Source: Nostoc sp. TH1S01 (GTDB lineage Bacteria > Cyanobacteriota > Cyanobacteriia > Cyanobacteriales > Nostocaceae). From it: a DNA stretch of 48,022 nucleotides. Below are positions 46,479 through 48,022 of this stretch, piece after piece. The position numbers were made by a program, and so were the translations under genes. How positions within the stretch are numbered: position 1 is the first letter of the stretch; each line of letters begins with the position of its first letter. The notes beneath the pieces were generated by a model, which saw nothing but the letters and a program-made list of their open reading frames with translations, was not told where the DNA came from and did no database searches. The stretch covers positions 1 to 48,022 of the forward strand of contig JAGKSW010000151.1 of NCBI GenBank assembly GCA_018993265.1. The letters are read 5' to 3'.

Positions 46479-46520
46479 ATGAATATTCCAATTCAGGCTG
46501 GACACGTACCACGAAATTAG
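46479..46520 (+). CDS. Truncated leader peptide ORF (13 residues)
   Basis: MNIPIQAGHVPRN with an AAGGAG Shine-Dalgarno (46465-46470) at proper distance. It repeats the first 12 residues of the precursor leaders (IPIQ-x3-V-x-R) and then stops at TAG. It looks like a precursor gene cut off by a stop codon, or a leader-only product. It is too short for ordinary gene finders. Confidence 0.5.
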   Translation: MNIPIQAGHVPRN

Positions 46521-46580
46521 TGGTAATTGTTCAGTGAACAAACAAGAAAACAACGAAATCACAAAATCAGGAGAAAAATC

Positions 46581-46751
46581 ATGAAATCATCTAGACTTCC
46601 CATCCAATCTGCACCTGTTGAGCGTACTATTACTGGTGCTGCTGTATCAAATGGCAATGGCGTTGATCCTAGTTTTGATTGGGGGGGCCTGCTCAAAACT
46701 GTTGGAAATGTTGCGGCTACTGCCCTTCCGGCAGTACTGGGCGCTATCTAA
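46581..46751 (+). CDS. Candidate RiPP precursor peptide 3 with GVDPS site
   Basis: 56 residues from ATG at 46581, with AGGAG eight bases upstream; the longer frame starting at TTG 46527 is unlikely. The leader has LPIQSAPVER (6-15). GVDPS (27-31) matches the PatE-type G[LV]E[AP]S element. The predicted core is residues 32-56 (25 residues), beginning FDWGGLLKTVGN and ending TALPAVLGAI. It is a hydrophobic, Gly/Ala/Leu/Val-rich, possibly amphipathic helical sequence, like membrane-active bacteriocin-type peptides. The core has no Cys or C-terminal macrocyclisation signal. It is followed by two terminator-like hairpins, ending the unit. Confidence 0.75.
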   Translation: MKSSRLPIQSAPVERTITGAAVSNGNGVDPSFDWGGLLKTVGNVAATALPAVLGAI

Positions 46752-46771
46752 ATATAAACTCAAAAATGGAG

Positions 46772-46795
46772 CCCAAAAATAATTTGATTTTTGGG
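46772..46795 (+). terminator. Hairpin after precursor 3
   Basis: CCCAAAAAT-AATTTG-ATTTTTGGG: a 9-bp stem and 6-base loop, 20 bases after the stop codon. It is the first of two successive hairpins. Confidence 0.6.
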
Positions 46796-46810
46796 TTACT
46801 AATTAAAGTG

Positions 46811-46844
46811 AAAGTATGGGAGAAATTAATTGTTCCCATACTTT
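46811..46844 (+). terminator. Rho-independent terminator of the precursor unit
   Basis: AAAGTATGGGA / TCCCATACTTT: a perfect 11-bp stem with a 12-base loop, followed by a T-rich tail (TTCTCTT). Together with the preceding hairpin it forms a strong double terminator between precursor 3 and the methyltransferase gene. Confidence 0.8.
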
Positions 46845-46979
46845 TCTCTTGACTCAGAATGTGTTCATGAATACGCCTTGAGCCAGTTGATCAATTTTCC
46901 GCAATCACTGTGAACTGTTGGAGGTAGAATCACTCGGCAGAAAATTATAGTTTTTCTAATGACGTGAAGTTCATTCATT

Positions 46980-47834
46980 ATGAGTATTACTCGATTATCC
47001 GTTGAACATGTCTCCGATACGGCAATTTTGACAGCTTTGGCACGAGCTATTGAAAGCGATCGCCCCGATGCTCTGTTCAAAGATCCCTTTGCTCGATCTT
47101 TAGCTGGGGTGCGTGGTGAGCAACTTGTAAGCTCAATTCCCAATATTGACTCCTTATCTAAGGCGATTGCTGTACGAACTCACGTAATTGATGAGTTCAT
47201 CTTGAAAGCTGTCTCCCAGGGAGAGATTGATACTGTTCTAAACTTAGGATCTGGTCTGGATACTAGACCATACCGACTACCTTTACCATCGTGGTTGCGG
47301 TGGATTGATTGCGATCTACCAGGTATTCTAAGCTATAAATATGACACTCTCTCGAATAACCATCCAAATTGCACACTTGAATTCATATCGCTCGACATAA
47401 CCGATGATCGAGCTAGGCGAACAATTTTTCAGCAAATCAATCAGTCAGCAGGCAGTGTAATGGTGGTTTCTGAAGGATTGCTTATTTATCTAAAGCCAAT
47501 ACAGGTAACTGCTATAGCTATTGATCTACGTGAGCAGAGACGGTTTTTATGGTGGTTAACCGATCTGAGTTCGCCAAAGGGATTGCAGTTGACTGAAGAA
47601 TTCCTGGGTGTCAACCGCCTGAACAGTCAGGTCAAATTAGAATTTGCTCCTGAAGAAGGAATTGAATTTTTTCACAATTTCGGTTGGAGAAAGATGGCGC
47701 TTCGATTCCTTTTGGATGAAGCCTTGCGCCTGAAACGCATCAATTTATCGGAAGAATTGCTATCTCAACTGCCTTTTAAAGGCCAACAGAATTTACGCAA
47801 TGTTTCTCGTCTAGTGTGGCTCATTAGAACATAA
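46980..47834 (+). CDS. LCMT-family (TIGR00027-like) SAM-dependent methyltransferase
   Basis: 284 residues of the leucine carboxyl methyltransferase-like family. Visible motifs are the N-terminal DTAILTALARAIESD and FKDPFARSLAG, the AVRTHVIDEFI helix, the SAM-binding VLNLGSGLDTRPYRL, IDCDLPGILSYK (acidic ribose ligand), and VSEGLLIYL. The full length is typical. Known family members methylate carboxyl groups or small phenolic/polyketide substrates. It has its own start after a terminator (228 bases past precursor 3), and another leader-like mini-ORF follows at 47943. If it belongs to the RiPP cluster it could methylate the free C-terminus of a linear peptide, but this is inference. Confidence 0.8.
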   Translation: MSITRLSVEHVSDTAILTALARAIESDRPDALFKDPFARSLAGVRGEQLVSSIPNIDSLSKAIAVRTHVIDEFILKAVSQGEIDTVLNLGSGLDTRPYRLPLPSWLRWIDCDLPGILSYKYDTLSNNHPNCTLEFISLDITDDRARRTIFQQINQSAGSVMVVSEGLLIYLKPIQVTAIAIDLREQRRFLWWLTDLSSPKGLQLTEEFLGVNRLNSQVKLEFAPEEGIEFFHNFGWRKMALRFLLDEALRLKRINLSEELLSQLPFKGQQNLRNVSRLVWLIRT

Positions 47835-47942
47835 CGGGTAGCTCTAGGTTGATCATCCAATGCGGGCAAAATGTGTTATTGATTTTGACTAGCTAACCGT
47901 CACGAAACTACTCCATTTAAAAAAATCAAAGGAGAAACTACC

Positions 47943-48005
47943 ATGAAACTACCTAAGTACAGCTTTGCACAAGTTCGTAGCGAATTGACAAGGGAAATTT
48001 ATTAG
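47943..48005 (+). CDS. Leader-like mini-ORF at the window edge
   Basis: 20 residues, MKLPKYSFAQVRSELTREIY, with AAAGGAG upstream. The start (KLP-x(7)-R spacing: LPKYSFAQVR) is loosely like LPKQVAPVQR of precursor 1, but the Q and PV positions differ. It could be a truncated precursor, or the start of another unit that continues, perhaps frameshifted, beyond the window. Confidence 0.35.
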   Translation: MKLPKYSFAQVRSELTREIY

Positions 48006-48022
48006 GTGTAGGGTAAGCATAA

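Overview
The window comes from a filamentous, heterocyst-forming cyanobacterium of the Nostocales (Nostoc/Anabaena type). Three things point to this. It carries a complete heterocyst glycolipid (HGL) polyketide island, in the order hglE, KR/DH gene, hglD, hglC, hglA, hglB on the minus strand, with the export/glycosylation arm (devB-like, devC-like, epimerase, DUF2141, two GT2 genes, hglT) diverging on the plus strand. HIP1 palindromes (GCGATCGC, e.g. 247-254, 1031-1038, 29713-29720, 42713-42720) are scattered throughout. Degenerate tandem heptamer (STRR-type) repeats fill many intergenic gaps, as is typical of Nostoc genomes. No rRNA, tRNA, CRISPR array or intact insertion sequence was seen.

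Layout. 1-5400: accessory genes (Uma2-type nuclease, caspase-like protease with an EF-hand loop and a membrane anchor, GST-like protein, DMT/EamA permease). 5424-12439, all minus strand: a response regulator/histidine kinase, a large sensor hybrid kinase whose receiver lacks the phospho-acceptor Asp, a PQ-loop-like membrane protein, a fatty-acid desaturase-like enzyme and a helical protein with possible di-iron ligands. 12887-28791: the HGL synthase operon. 29061-31450: a small conserved-looking protein, a decayed gene fragment, repeats, and a ParB/degenerate-methylase fusion. 32025-40726: the divergent HGL export/glycosylation arm. 40856-42304: an HTH + AAA-like ATPase.

How the HGL genes work together. 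HglE (KS-AT-2xACP-partial KR), the KR/DH protein, HglD (KS), HglC (inactive KS/CLF-like + AT), HglA (PfaD-type enoyl reductase) and HglB (ACP + thioester reductase) resemble an omega-3 PUFA synthase. It would make a long hydroxylated chain released reductively as the alcohol aglycone. HglT adds the sugar, and the DevB/DevC pair resembles the exporter that lays down the glycolipid layer. Both divergent arms carry a perfect GTA-N8-TAC (NtcA-type) palindrome upstream of the first gene: 28835-28848 before hglE and 31772-31785 before the devB-like gene.

42856-48005 is the most novel part. A PatA-family (cyanobactin maturation) subtilisin-like protease is followed by several very small ORFs. These share an N-terminal [LI]P-x-Q-x(2)-P-V-x-R leader motif, as in cyanobactin precursors. 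Two of them also carry a G[MV][ED][AP]S element matching the PatA cleavage signal of PatE-type precursors, followed by a short C-terminal core that ends in hydrophobic residues. No YcaO cyclodehydratase, PatG macrocyclase or C-terminal AYDG-type signal is visible. An LCMT-type methyltransferase follows. I read this as a candidate reduced, PatA-only RiPP system that may make linear peptides. The right end of the window cuts the locus, so missing partners could lie outside.
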